This document shows, piece after piece, positions 40,949 through 50,365 of a stretch of DNA of 57,076 nucleotides; positions within the stretch are counted from its first letter, which is position 1, and each line of letters starts with the position of its first letter. A program made the translations under genes and the position numbers. Source of the DNA: Gammaproteobacteria bacterium (GTDB taxonomy: Bacteria; Pseudomonadota; Gammaproteobacteria; GRL18). The stretch is taken from contig JALUZF010000197.1 in NCBI GenBank assembly GCA_027012135.1, positions 1 to 57,076 of the forward strand. Direction: 5' to 3'. The notes beneath the pieces were generated by a model. It saw only the letters and a list, made by a program, of their open reading frames with translations, ran no database searches and was not told the DNA's origin.

Positions 40949-43753
40949 ATGAAAACGGCACCCAGAGGGCCATTTAAAAATGTCAGATGGTTCTGTAAGG
41001 ACGGTACCATACTGCCGCCTAAAGCTTATGCCTGTAAAGAACATGGGGGCGGCTATCAACACGGTAATTATTCAGATAAAACCAGAACTCTGAGGCAGCA
41101 CGGCTATTATATTGCTAATTTTTTAGCGGGTGTCAATGCCGAAAGCATGATAAAAAAGAACGGTTTTATGGATGAATATAACCAGATCCTGCTGGAAAAA
41201 TTTCTGATCCGAATTGATAACGGCTGGATCTGGCGAAAAGCACAGTTTTATCGCGGTGCGGTTCAGGAAGAAGATGAACGTGAAGGTGCTAGAGTATTAT
41301 TAACCCGTCTGAGCGGCGAAAAAGAGTGGACAGGCCATCGTTACCTGGGACTGCGCACGGGAGTGCAGCTGCTGCCTCAAGGGAAAGATACGGCTTCAGC
41401 TCAGGAGGTCAGACAACTGGCAGCCGCCCTGGCTGAAACAGACAGGGCGTTTATCCCATTAAGAGTCAAGATCCATGGAACCCCTGAAGCCAGTGATGCC
41501 CAGCGGGTCAGAGATTATATCAAAGAGCACAATATTAAGGATGCAGAAAAATACCATATTCTGGCGGATGAAATTGATCAGTTATATAAAGCAGCACCGC
41601 TGGCAGACAGTCTGCGCAAACATGCCGGAATTTTTTCCGCTGCGCCCTGGTTACAGACTTTATTAAATAATGCTGCGGATGAGCTGGATAATAGTCAGCA
41701 GCCTTTGCCGAAGTTTCGCGTTTCTGCAAAATTACTGGCGGATCTGCGTCAGCAGCTGCATAAAGTCCGCAGCAGCAGTGCCCGTTTAAAAGTGCTGGAT
41801 TTAAGTATGGAAATTGAAGCCGTTAACTATAAGAGCGGCACGGAACTGCGTAATCAGCTTGAAAAAATGACTCGTAAGGAAAGAGTAGAACTGCTGGGTA
41901 TTATTGCACAGGCGGCCTATGGAACGGGTGTTATTAATTACAGAAGCTATCAGCAGATTAAAAAATCAGTACAGACTATTAATAAGCCTGAAGTGGATCT
42001 GGGCAGTTATATCAGAGAGTTAAACTATCTGGGCCGGGTGCCGGGCTGGGGTACCCAGGGCATGCGTTTTCAGTTTTATGAATCCATGCTGAAACTGGGA
42101 GAAATAGAACCGCTGACTGTTCACTTTATACAGGATCAATTACGTGGCAGCCCTTTATTATTATTTTCGCAGGTGCTTAATGATCTGAGCATTGATGTTA
42201 ATCATTTAAGCGGTGTTAAACACACATTGTTCGGTAACAAAATCGGGGTTGGCTTTAATGCCCTGAATCCCGGCCTGGTGCGCGGGGTGCTGCATACGGA
42301 TATTACCCTCGATAAAATAGATACTATTAAACCAGACGGTATTTATCTGCTGCCTGAAACTGTATCGGATTTACCGCCGCTGGCCGGTATTATTACAGCG
42401 GGTGAGGGTAATCCTCTGTCTCATGTACAATTGTTAGCCAGAAACCTGGGTATTCCCAATGTCAGTGTGGATGAGTCTCTTATCCCCGAGCTGAAAAAAC
42501 ACAATGGGCAAATAATTGTTATGGCCGTATCACCCTCCGGACTGGTACAGATCAGCGCCGACAGTAAAAAATGGCAGAAATTTTTTAAAGCTAATAAAAA
42601 AAAGTCCGCTGCCACCATCCGCCCCGATCTTGAAAAACTGGATATTAAATTCAGAAAATTCATCAGCCTGGATAAACTCAGAGCCAGTGACTCAGGCCGT
42701 ATAGTCGGCCCTAAAGCCGCAAACCTGGGAGAACTCAAGCATGTTTACCCGGACAAGGTGGCTGATGGTATGGCGATACCCTTTGGTATTTTCCGTCAAC
42801 AGGTGCTGAATAAGCCCTATAAAAACAGTGGTAAAAGCGTTTATGACTGGATGCTGGAACAGTACAGTCATATAAAATCCCTGCACACTAATTCTGCGGA
42901 ACAGCACCGGGTAGCGGAAGCTTTTCGTGCTGAACTGTATCAGATTATTTTAACTATCAAACTGGATAATGATTTTAAAAACAGGCTGAAGCAGAAACTG
43001 GATCAGGTTTTTGGCCGCTCTGATCTGGGTATTTTTGTACGCTCGGACACCAATGTAGAAGATCTGCCCGGCTTTACCGGCGCCGGTTTAAATCTAACCA
43101 TGCCCAATGTGATCGGTTTTGAAAATTTACTAACTGCTATCAGAAAGGTCTGGGCTTCACCCTTTACCCAGCGTGCCTTTGCCTGGCGTCAGTCACATAT
43201 GGATAAACCCGAATATGTTTATCCGTCCATATTACTGCTGCGCTCTGTGCCTAATGAAAAATCAGGCGTCATGGTAACGGAGGATATTGATACCGGTGAC
43301 AGAAATATACTCTCTGTGGCTGTTAATGAAGGTGTGGGTGGCGCTGTTGACGGGCAGTCCGCTGAGTCGTTGAGGATCAATATGCAGGACGGCTCGGTGA
43401 GGGTACTGGCTACCGCTACAGCACCTTATAAAAAGCTGCCCTCACCCAAAGGCGGTATGGTAAAACTGCCGGTCAGCGGCTCTGAAGAAATTCTTAAACC
43501 GGATGAAATTAAACAGTTAATCAGCTTCGCTAAAGGTCTGCCGAAAAAATTCCCATCTATAGTAGATGATCAGGGAAGACCGGCACCTGCTGATGTAGAG
43601 TTCGGTTTCCTGGACGGTAAACTGCATCTGTTTCAGTTACGGCCTTTCCTGCAGAATGATCAGGTTCAGGGGTTGAGCTATCTGGTCAATATGGATAAGG
43701 CACTGCATAAAAATGCCGATACTAAAGTCAATATGCTGGCAAGACCGAAATAG
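40949..43753 (+). CDS. PEP synthase/glucan-water-dikinase-like protein
   Basis: The 934-residue body has an unfamiliar N-terminal half with RGPFKNVRWFCKDG, YACKEHGGGYQHG and helical segments (1-430). A phosphohistidine swivelling domain follows at about 440-530, with the phospho-acceptor candidate His492 in GEGNPLSHVQLLARNLGIPNV. An ATP-grasp PEP/pyruvate-binding domain occupies about 575-925 (GPKAANLGEL, FVRSDTNVEDLPGFTGAGLN, VEFGFLDGKLHLFQLRPF). The His-then-ATP-grasp order is the reverse of PpsA and like plant glucan water dikinase, and the PEP-utilising barrel is missing. The upstream in-frame leader implies export, which is odd for an ATP-using enzyme. It may form a unit with the serine hydrolase starting 10 bases later. 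Substrate is unknown. Confidence 0.82.
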   Translation: MKTAPRGPFKNVRWFCKDGTILPPKAYACKEHGGGYQHGNYSDKTRTLRQHGYYIANFLAGVNAESMIKKNGFMDEYNQILLEKFLIRIDNGWIWRKAQFYRGAVQEEDEREGARVLLTRLSGEKEWTGHRYLGLRTGVQLLPQGKDTASAQEVRQLAAALAETDRAFIPLRVKIHGTPEASDAQRVRDYIKEHNIKDAEKYHILADEIDQLYKAAPLADSLRKHAGIFSAAPWLQTLLNNAADELDNSQQPLPKFRVSAKLLADLRQQLHKVRSSSARLKVLDLSMEIEAVNYKSGTELRNQLEKMTRKERVELLGIIAQAAYGTGVINYRSYQQIKKSVQTINKPEVDLGSYIRELNYLGRVPGWGTQGMRFQFYESMLKLGEIEPLTVHFIQDQLRGSPLLLFSQVLNDLSIDVNHLSGVKHTLFGNKIGVGFNALNPGLVRGVLHTDITLDKIDTIKPDGIYLLPETVSDLPPLAGIITAGEGNPLSHVQLLARNLGIPNVSVDESLIPELKKHNGQIIVMAVSPSGLVQISADSKKWQKFFKANKKKSAATIRPDLEKLDIKFRKFISLDKLRASDSGRIVGPKAANLGELKHVYPDKVADGMAIPFGIFRQQVLNKPYKNSGKSVYDWMLEQYSHIKSLHTNSAEQHRVAEAFRAELYQIILTIKLDNDFKNRLKQKLDQVFGRSDLGIFVRSDTNVEDLPGFTGAGLNLTMPNVIGFENLLTAIRKVWASPFTQRAFAWRQSHMDKPEYVYPSILLLRSVPNEKSGVMVTEDIDTGDRNILSVAVNEGVGGAVDGQSAESLRINMQDGSVRVLATATAPYKKLPSPKGGMVKLPVSGSEEILKPDEIKQLISFAKGLPKKFPSIVDDQGRPAPADVEFGFLDGKLHLFQLRPFLQNDQVQGLSYLVNMDKALHKNADTKVNMLARPK

Positions 43754-43762
43754 AGAGTACTT

Positions 43763-45100
43763 ATGAAAAGAATCATTAAAACAAGAAATTTCCGTTTGTG
43801 TATCAGGCTTTTTACTTCCCCCTTCACACATTTTATCGCACTCAGTTTATTCACTGTCATAGTGTCTTTCCCTGTTATCCTACAGGCCTGGCCCCTGGAT
43901 GGCTATAAAGATACCGGCATTCGCCGTGTAGAAGGTGCACGTCTTGCACATGAGGGTAAAGTTAAAGATTATCTGAAACAGGTTCCCGGTGCTTTATGGC
44001 TGACATCAAAAGTGGACATTCGTCTGCTGGAGCATAAAGATTTAAAAATCCCACCCCCTGATCCTGAGCTTACGGCACAGATTAAGAGCCTGCTTGGCAG
44101 TCATCTTAATGAATACGCCATTGCAGTACTGGATTTAACCGATTTAAACCATCCCCGCTATGCGGTTCATCGTGGAGAACATAAACAGAATGTCGGTAGT
44201 GTCGGCAAACTGGTGGTTATGCTGGGTATCTTTCAGGCACTGGCGGATATCTGGCCGGATGAGGACAGGCGTATTGATGTTCTGAAAAATACCATTGTTA
44301 CAGCCGATGAATTCAGTCAAAGCGATCATCACACTATTCGTATTTTTGACCCGAAGACCAATAAACTGGTTCGTCGTCCCATGCGTATAGGCGATCAGGG
44401 TACTCAATGGGAATTTCTTGACTGGATGATATCCATCAGTTCCAATTCAGCGGCGGCCATGAATCAGCGGCAGGGGATGTTAATGGTGCAATACGGTACC
44501 GATTTTCAGCCGCCGGAAGAAGAAATTAAACGCTTTTTTAAAGAGACTCCCTCAAAAGAAAAAACAGCCATTTATCAGAAAGCCTTCTGGGATCCTATTC
44601 CCCGTAATGGCATGGATCTGGATAAACTTCGTCAGGGCAGCTTTTTAACCCGTGGCGGTAAACGGATGGTTAATGGCGGCGGTAATAGTTATGGGACAGC
44701 CAATGAATTGCTTAAATTTCTGCTTAACATGGAAAAAGGGGAACTGGTGGATGAATTTTCTTCCCGTCAGATGAAGCGTCTGATGTACCTTACAGAACGG
44801 CGTATCCGTTATGCCTCATCCCCGGCACTTAGAAATTCTGCGGTGTATTACAAGTCCGGTTCCCTGTACAAGTGCAAAAAAGAAGAAGGCTTTAAATGCG
44901 GAGCCTATAAGGGCAATGTACGCAATTATATGAACTCGGTTGCCATTGTGGAAAGTCCACCAGAAGAAGGCAGTTTATATTATATGGTGGTGATTATTTC
45001 CAATGTACTGCGTAAAAATTCTGCTGTAGAACACCAGACACTGGGTACCCGAATTCACCGTCTGATGCAAAAAGCCCATCCAGTTAAAACCGCTGAATAG
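43763..45100 (+). CDS. exported serine hydrolase, class A beta-lactamase-like fold
   Basis: The 445-residue product has an N-terminal membrane or signal segment (about 22-42, ending QAWP). The penicillin-interacting fold motifs are present: S-x-x-K as Ser146-Lys149 in NVGSVGKL, S-x-N as Ser226-Asn228 in ISSNSAAAM, and KSG in VYYKSGSLY near residue 370. It is longer than true class A beta-lactamases, with an N-terminal extension of about 100 residues and extra loops (TPSKEKTAIY, CKKEEGFKCG). A periplasmic DD-peptidase-like or other acyl-serine hydrolase role is more likely than resistance. It begins ten bases after the dikinase-like gene and converges with a second such hydrolase. Confidence 0.85.
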   Translation: MKRIIKTRNFRLCIRLFTSPFTHFIALSLFTVIVSFPVILQAWPLDGYKDTGIRRVEGARLAHEGKVKDYLKQVPGALWLTSKVDIRLLEHKDLKIPPPDPELTAQIKSLLGSHLNEYAIAVLDLTDLNHPRYAVHRGEHKQNVGSVGKLVVMLGIFQALADIWPDEDRRIDVLKNTIVTADEFSQSDHHTIRIFDPKTNKLVRRPMRIGDQGTQWEFLDWMISISSNSAAAMNQRQGMLMVQYGTDFQPPEEEIKRFFKETPSKEKTAIYQKAFWDPIPRNGMDLDKLRQGSFLTRGGKRMVNGGGNSYGTANELLKFLLNMEKGELVDEFSSRQMKRLMYLTERRIRYASSPALRNSAVYYKSGSLYKCKKEEGFKCGAYKGNVRNYMNSVAIVESPPEEGSLYYMVVIISNVLRKNSAVEHQTLGTRIHRLMQKAHPVKTAE

Positions 45101-45108
45101 CTTCAGAA

Positions 45109-46002
45109 TTACTGTATAATCAGCTTATGTAAAGGTTTAGCCAGACGGGTGATCCATTGCCCGCCTTTAGCTGAATCAGACAATATCACCACAATGTATT
45201 TTTTATCTCCCTGTTCAATAATCGCACTGTCCGCATGAAAGTTTTTCCAGGAGCCGGACTTGCGGTAAAACTTAATACCGTTGATATCGGCCAGTCCCTT
45301 AACCAGTTTGTGTTTTATACCGGGATTTCCCAGTACTGCTTTCATTTTTTTACTGTATTCCGGGGTCAGTAACTGTCGGGTTTCCAGAAGATAGTAAAAT
45401 CGGGCAGCCTGAATACCGGTTGCACCGTGGGACAGGTTATGCAGTGGATCGCGATGAAAGGCACTGCCTTTAGCATAAGGTTTACCCACCCAGATACCGC
45501 CGTTATGATCCGGTGAATACAGGGAATATTGAGGTAATTGCAGAATTTCCAGTACCCGTTCACCGCCAATCAGATTAAGAACATGGGTAGCCGACTTATT
45601 ATTGGAAAAGCGGATCATTTTAACCAGGTGATCCATTAACTCATCGGTTTCCTGTAAATTACCATTTTGTATTTCCACAAAAGCCGCCAGCAGAATGGCA
45701 ATTTTAGGCAGGCTGGCAGCATAAAACATTTTATTGCCGTTAACATGAGCCAGCCTGGGTTTTAGCGGATTGCTGATATCCACAAGTACTACAGATAAAT
45801 GCTTCTGTTTAACGGGACGCCACAGCCCCAGCTGTTTAATAACAGCTTCCAGCTGTTTCTGCAGTAGGGGATCCTCAGCTGTCCATAATGAGGGGTAGAT
45901 TTGAGCTGTTCCGTCTGTTTGAGAGGAACAATAGGCGGGTAAAGAAAACACGGACAGTAAAGCGGTAAAGTAGAGAGCTGACAATTTAAATTGTTTTACC
46001 AT
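45109..46002 (-). CDS. exported serine hydrolase, class A beta-lactamase-like fold (second)
   Basis: The 297-residue protein has a signal peptide (about 1-24). The serine acylating motifs are intact: S-x-x-K as Ser97-Lys100 (AASLPKIAIL), S-x-N as Ser133-Asn135 (RFSNNKSATH) and KSG in FYRKSGSWKNFHADSAII. It is compact, near class A beta-lactamase size, but the substrate cannot be read from sequence. It shares the fold with the + strand gene at 43763, ending nine bases from it (convergent). Its start overlaps the end of the transporter fusion gene by seven bases, so it is probably co-translated with that gene. Confidence 0.87.
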   Translation of the reverse strand: MVKQFKLSALYFTALLSVFSLPAYCSSQTDGTAQIYPSLWTAEDPLLQKQLEAVIKQLGLWRPVKQKHLSVVLVDISNPLKPRLAHVNGNKMFYAASLPKIAILLAAFVEIQNGNLQETDELMDHLVKMIRFSNNKSATHVLNLIGGERVLEILQLPQYSLYSPDHNGGIWVGKPYAKGSAFHRDPLHNLSHGATGIQAARFYYLLETRQLLTPEYSKKMKAVLGNPGIKHKLVKGLADINGIKFYRKSGSWKNFHADSAIIEQGDKKYIVVILSDSAKGGQWITRLAKPLHKLIIQ

Positions 46003-48182
46003 CCCAGAACATTCCTTTTAATTGACCAGCGGGGTTCTTTTTTTATAGCACCGGCACCGGATACCCAGTAGTGGCTGCTGTAATCTATCAGTCCGCCGGC
46101 CTGTTTGGCTTTAATCCACTGACTCAGGAAAATGGCAAAGTCCTGCTGATTACTGGCAACGGCAAAACTCATGGGAAATTTGAATGTGGACAGTTTAGGC
46201 AGCAGGGCACTGTATTGCGGATGCAGTAAGGTCAGTGCTGAAGCAATTTCAATGGTTTCAATCAGGGCGTCAACTTTATCATCAGGCATTTTGAAAAACT
46301 CATTGTAGTGAGAGAGAGGAATAATTTTTAATTCTATATTGGGCAGCGCTCTCTGTAGTCGTTGGCTTATGGCCTGAACAAATACCGGTTCACCCAGTAC
46401 AGCCAGTTTAAGGACTTTATGTTTGAGTAAACTGTCCCGGCTTGAGAACTCATTGCGGCGATAATCCTTAACCACAGCACTTAATTTTCCCTCAATATAG
46501 GGACTAGATAATTCAGCTTTGAGCAGGTTAAAGGTATCGTAATTAACACCGGGGATAATATCAAGCTGGCCGCTGGCTAAAGCATCTGCAAAATTATTCC
46601 AGTCAAAGGGATAAAATTCAAGGCGGACACCCAGATCTTTGGCCAGATAAAAGAATAATTCAATGTCCATGCCCACCAGTTTTCCCTGATCATTAATATA
46701 GGAGAAGGGGAGTCGATCGGGACGATAACCTACTCTTAACACGCCACGCTCTTTTATAGTCTGGAGCAATTTATTTTCAGGTGCTGGCAGCGTTGCAGTA
46801 GTTTCCGGAAGTTTTTTAAATACCTGGTACGGCACATCGGGCAGAGTATCCGGTAATTGCATATTCATTACCAGATTGTCTTTGTTATAAGTGTTTTTTA
46901 CCGAAAACTGTAGAAAAGTGCGGGTCAGTATTACTGTCAGAAATAAAGCAAGACCCATAATAAATAAATTACGGAGTATTTTTTTACTGTTAAAATGCAA
47001 ATGACCACCCAGACCGGAAGTAATGATCAGGCTGAAAGCAAACAGATTCATGACGCTGACCATGGTGTCAAATTTGCCGTTAATAATAGCGCTGGGTATA
47101 TAAAAATTAAACATATCCTGGGGAATATGAAACAGATCCAGTAAAAAGGGCAATGCCACCTGGGCCTTGGCAAAAAAACTGAAAATACCGGTAACAATCA
47201 GTTCAGGGTATTGAGACAGGTCCAGTTGGGAGCCGGACATCCAGGCGGCAAAAGGGATAAATAAAATAGCCAGCAGCCGTCCGGTATTAGGAAAATTAAA
47301 GGTGACCGGAATAATAACATCAATGACATGCTCGCTTTTTTCTGAACTAAGCTGATATTTTTCGAATATTTCCCGGGAGTTTTCAATCAGCATGGGTAGA
47401 ATAATAAATATATTCTGGGCAATAAAACCAGTTAGCAGGGCGGAACGTGAACAGTAGATAATATCGCTGTATTTAAAGGGGGTAAAGGTACTGATAAGTA
47501 GTGGCAGAATAACAAAGGTCAGTAATATAGAGGCCGCAATATAAATTGCAAAGTAAACCTCAAGATGACTCAGCTGTTCCAGGGTCATTGTTCCGGCTGC
47601 TACGGCAGCAATGGCAAATACCCCGATGGGAGTTAACTGCACCATAAAGGACATCACTTTGCTCAGAACATCACTGAACACTTTAAATGAGTCCACCAGC
47701 AGAGCTTTGTCTTTATGCCCGATGAGCGCAACTCCGACAGCAATACAGAATAGTACCACGGCCGGTACAATACTATTGGCCATGGCATAAAAAGGGTTTT
47801 GTGGAATGTAAATTTCCAGGGGATTAAACGGCTGGGGCGGTTGAGTAATATTGGAACTGTAAAAACTGGCATCCTGCCATTGTGGAAAGGTCAGGGGCAT
47901 GGCAAATATAATTAAGGCTGATATCACCCAGAACAGCAATAATAACAGAGTACCCCGAAGCGCAAGCGATTTGGCCAGTCCCTTATTAAGAGAACCGACG
48001 CCGCTGATTAGAGAAACCACCACATAGGGCAGTACCGCCATCTGCATCAGCCGGATCCAGGCATCTCCCAGCCACTTGATGGATATAATATCCTCACCAA
48101 AAAAAAGTCCGGCAATAATCCCCAGACAAAGGCCGGCAATGATACGGTAGGAAAGCCATTTATTGGAAAAGTATCTGGACAT
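45996..48182 (-). CDS. dicarboxylate/cation-symporter-like protein fused to a solute-binding domain
   Basis: The 728-residue protein has two parts. Residues 1-430 resemble the SDF/DAACS sodium:dicarboxylate symporters with eight or so helices: AWIRLMQMAVLPYVVVSLISGVGSL, VMSFMVQLTPIGVFAIAA, and two re-entrant-loop regions. The canonical NMDGT motif is replaced by NFPNTGR (297-302) and the Ser-rich loop by SRSALLTGFIAQN, so the substrate may differ. Residues 470-700 form a family 3 periplasmic solute-binding domain (GVLRVGYRPDRLPFSYINDQGKLVGMDIELF). The hydrolase gene downstream overlaps it. The fusion could feed ligand to the transporter or sense it. Function is inferred from the domains only. 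Confidence 0.85.
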   Translation of the reverse strand: MSRYFSNKWLSYRIIAGLCLGIIAGLFFGEDIISIKWLGDAWIRLMQMAVLPYVVVSLISGVGSLNKGLAKSLALRGTLLLLLFWVISALIIFAMPLTFPQWQDASFYSSNITQPPQPFNPLEIYIPQNPFYAMANSIVPAVVLFCIAVGVALIGHKDKALLVDSFKVFSDVLSKVMSFMVQLTPIGVFAIAAVAAGTMTLEQLSHLEVYFAIYIAASILLTFVILPLLISTFTPFKYSDIIYCSRSALLTGFIAQNIFIILPMLIENSREIFEKYQLSSEKSEHVIDVIIPVTFNFPNTGRLLAILFIPFAAWMSGSQLDLSQYPELIVTGIFSFFAKAQVALPFLLDLFHIPQDMFNFYIPSAIINGKFDTMVSVMNLFAFSLIITSGLGGHLHFNSKKILRNLFIMGLALFLTVILTRTFLQFSVKNTYNKDNLVMNMQLPDTLPDVPYQVFKKLPETTATLPAPENKLLQTIKERGVLRVGYRPDRLPFSYINDQGKLVGMDIELFFYLAKDLGVRLEFYPFDWNNFADALASGQLDIIPGVNYDTFNLLKAELSSPYIEGKLSAVVKDYRRNEFSSRDSLLKHKVLKLAVLGEPVFVQAISQRLQRALPNIELKIIPLSHYNEFFKMPDDKVDALIETIEIASALTLLHPQYSALLPKLSTFKFPMSFAVASNQQDFAIFLSQWIKAKQAGGLIDYSSHYWVSGAGAIKKEPRWSIKRNVLGW

Positions 48183-48200
48183 AAATTTCTTATAGTTATT

Positions 48201-48310
48201 GTCCCTTCTCCCTTTGGAAGAAGGTTAGGATGAGGTTTTTTTTATCAACGTCTGTCATTAAAATTGCCCTCACCCTAAAACCCTAACCCATTCTCAGTGG
48301 GAGATAGGAT
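48201..48310. repeat. REP-like inverted repeat pair
   Basis: GTCCCTTCTCCCTTTGGAAG...AGGATGAGG (48201-48235) and CCCTCACCCTAAAACCC...GTGGGAGATAGG (48267-48309) are diverged inverted copies. Each can fold, and about 30 bases separate them. They lie in the 287-base gap between the transporter fusion and the porin gene, upstream of the former. The composition resembles REP/BIME-type elements. The gap otherwise holds only the porin terminator. Confidence 0.65.
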
Positions 48311-48410
48311 AATTGAACGCACATCAGAAATTCTACCATTTACCGCAACTAATCAGAAGTAACTTTTTTAAGGGGTATATTGAGTAACAGGAAAGAAAAG
48401 TCAGAAAAGA

Positions 48411-48440
48411 AAAAAGGGATATAAAAGACTTATATCCCTA
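48411..48440 (-). terminator. rho-independent terminator after the porin gene
   Basis: On the - strand, AGGGATATA (48439-48431) pairs with TATATCCCT (48423-48415) across a short AAGTCTT-type loop, followed by a T-rich tract (TTTTTTCTTTT). It lies about 30 bases downstream of the porin stop, as expected for that gene's transcript end. Confidence 0.85.
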
Positions 48441-48469
48441 CAAAGAAGCAAAATAAATGAGCTTAAAGT

Positions 48470-49864
48470 TTAGAAAATGGCCGTCACCTGGAAGGACAGA
48501 ACATCGCCCATATCATCCAGGATATTATCGGCTGTATTATTGTCCTGACCATCACCATCTCTGAAAGCATAGTTTACAGTAGCGCGGGTTTTCTTATTAA
48601 AGAAATATTGTGCACCCAGTGTAAGGGTTTTATATTTTCTTTCTACACCTATACCATTAACGTCTAAAGTATTTTTTGTTCCTCTATTGTAACGGTCATA
48701 GCGTGCTGCCAGTTCAATTTTAGGCAATACTTTATATCCAAAATCAACATACCAGCCGTCAGCTTCTTCATCAGGCAGTATGTTAAATTGAGCAGTGACG
48801 GGTACATTATTCGCAATATTTCCAGGAATAGCGCCACCGGTTACTCCGTTAAAGATCATGCCTTCTGCTTTATTGTATTCAGCAGCAGCACGAATTTTTC
48901 CTTTTCTGTAGGTAGTTCCAATACCCCAGCGTTTTCTGTCAAATTCATCTTCTCTATAGTTAGCCCCCAAACCTTTACCAGAACTGGTCAAGATTTCTCG
49001 AGTACCTTTGGTGTACCATGCAAATGTTTTCCAGCCGTTTCTTCGGGCACGTTTACCATCATAAACCTGTTCAGCAGAAAAATAGAGATAGTAATCTTTA
49101 TTATTGTTTTTATCTCCTTCATTTAATCCATTACCATTACCAACCATGGCAGAATAGGAGAATTCCCAGTCTTGCATGCTTTCAAAAACAAAAGTATCAA
49201 AGACCTGAATACCTGTATCACGGGCAGCACCAAAAGCTTCCCATTCATTCCCTTTAGCACAGGCTTCAAGGTATTTGGCATTGGTAAGGTTTGGTGTACA
49301 TGGAGTCTGACCATCAACAGCCAGATGACGTTCTAATAATTGTTGTGCGGCATAACCTGTAAAATTAATCCAGTCAAATAAAGCGATACCCTGGTAAACC
49401 TCTTCACTCATGGGAGTTTTAAACTGACCAACTCGAATACGGACACCTTTAATGTGGTTAAAGGTGACACTGGCATCGGTTAGTTCTACTGCATCACCAT
49501 ACTCGGTAATACCATTTTTACCAAATTCTGCCAGGAAGAAATAATTGATTTTATCATCCAGTGGAAAACCGGCACCGCGTACACCAATACGGGCACGACG
49601 TAACTGAAACTGAGAATTACTGTCCAGGTTTGGTCCAATTGAATTAAAGGCGGCATCCTGACCTTTCCAGGGACCATCGGCCAGTTTATCATTTTGCGTT
49701 CGTTCATACTGAGGCTGTAAAAAACCCCACAGCTTCGCACGAGGAGCCGAACCGGGTTCTTCTGTACCCTGAACCATTAACCAGTTTACAGCCTGAGCCT
49801 GACCGGCGATTAAAATACCACTGCCGACAGCAATAGCACATAGTGATTTTTTAAATATATTCAT
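48470..49864 (-). CDS. porin of the OprO/OprP (phosphate/polyphosphate-selective) family
   Basis: The 464-residue protein has a signal peptide (cleavage after AQA) and a 16-strand-type porin barrel. Family segments are AKLWGFLQPQYERT, FQLRRARIGVRG, INYFFLAEFGKNG, VRIRVGQFKTPMSEE, a central GWYVDFGYKVLPKIELAARYDRYN and TLTLGAQYFFNKKTRATVNYAF. It ends in Phe (VTAIF), needed for outer-membrane insertion. OprO/P relatives conduct phosphate or polyphosphate, but the family also includes broad anion porins, so the substrate is uncertain. A secreted DsrE-like gene lies 60 bases upstream in the same direction, and a terminator follows. Confidence 0.9.
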   Translation of the reverse strand: MNIFKKSLCAIAVGSGILIAGQAQAVNWLMVQGTEEPGSAPRAKLWGFLQPQYERTQNDKLADGPWKGQDAAFNSIGPNLDSNSQFQLRRARIGVRGAGFPLDDKINYFFLAEFGKNGITEYGDAVELTDASVTFNHIKGVRIRVGQFKTPMSEEVYQGIALFDWINFTGYAAQQLLERHLAVDGQTPCTPNLTNAKYLEACAKGNEWEAFGAARDTGIQVFDTFVFESMQDWEFSYSAMVGNGNGLNEGDKNNNKDYYLYFSAEQVYDGKRARRNGWKTFAWYTKGTREILTSSGKGLGANYREDEFDRKRWGIGTTYRKGKIRAAAEYNKAEGMIFNGVTGGAIPGNIANNVPVTAQFNILPDEEADGWYVDFGYKVLPKIELAARYDRYNRGTKNTLDVNGIGVERKYKTLTLGAQYFFNKKTRATVNYAFRDGDGQDNNTADNILDDMGDVLSFQVTAIF

Positions 49865-49924
49865 AAATTTAATCCCAATTTTTAGCTAATATTAATTATT
49901 GTTTTTTCAGAAAATTAATCTGAA

Positions 49925-50365
49925 TCAGGGTTTAACAAGAATGTAGCCTTTATCAACCAGATCCATAATACGAACCACTCCTGCGGAGACAGGTACCGCA
50001 ACAGGATTCAGTTCAGGCGCATGTCCTAACTTTTTGGTAAATGCCTTAATGGTGTTTTTACAGGCTGAAAAGCGCACACCTTCACTATTTAAGGCATCAA
50101 TACGTTTGGTGTTGGAATTGCCCAGTGTTAACAGTCTTAAACCGGGACCGAAAGCTACAATTTCAACATCCACCTTATCTGAACCATAATGTTTCAGGAT
50201 GTTACCTGCAACGTTAAGTACCAGGGTCTGTTTGAAAGGGTTTGGATCGCTGATCTGCAAAACCACATGCTTTTCAGCAAACGGCTTTGCTTCACTGGCT
50301 ATACCAAGAAGTGGGGCCACTAATAGTGATATTAGTAACGCAATAAATGAGATTTGTCTTAACAT
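49925..50365 (-). CDS. secreted DsrE-family protein
   Basis: The 146-residue protein has a signal peptide (about 1-24, ending IASEA) and a DsrE/DsrF-like fold: HVVLQISDPNPFKQTLVLNVAGNILKHYG, VEIVAFGPGLRLL and GVRFSACKNTIKAF. Cys in FSACKNT sits where sulfur-carrier Cys residues occur in DsrE-type proteins, and a single Cys is present in the mature form. Periplasmic members are often found in sulfur-metabolising bacteria, but the function is not established. GGAG precedes the ATG by about eight bases. It is probably cotranscribed with the downstream porin. Confidence 0.85.
   Translation of the reverse strand: MLRQISFIALLISLLVAPLLGIASEAKPFAEKHVVLQISDPNPFKQTLVLNVAGNILKHYGSDKVDVEIVAFGPGLRLLTLGNSNTKRIDALNSEGVRFSACKNTIKAFTKKLGHAPELNPVAVPVSAGVVRIMDLVDKGYILVKP

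Noticed and set aside
43763-46002. Beta-lactamase resistance island
   Set aside because: The two serine hydrolases have unusual extensions or loops and no integron, transposase or other resistance gene nearby; a housekeeping envelope role is more likely.
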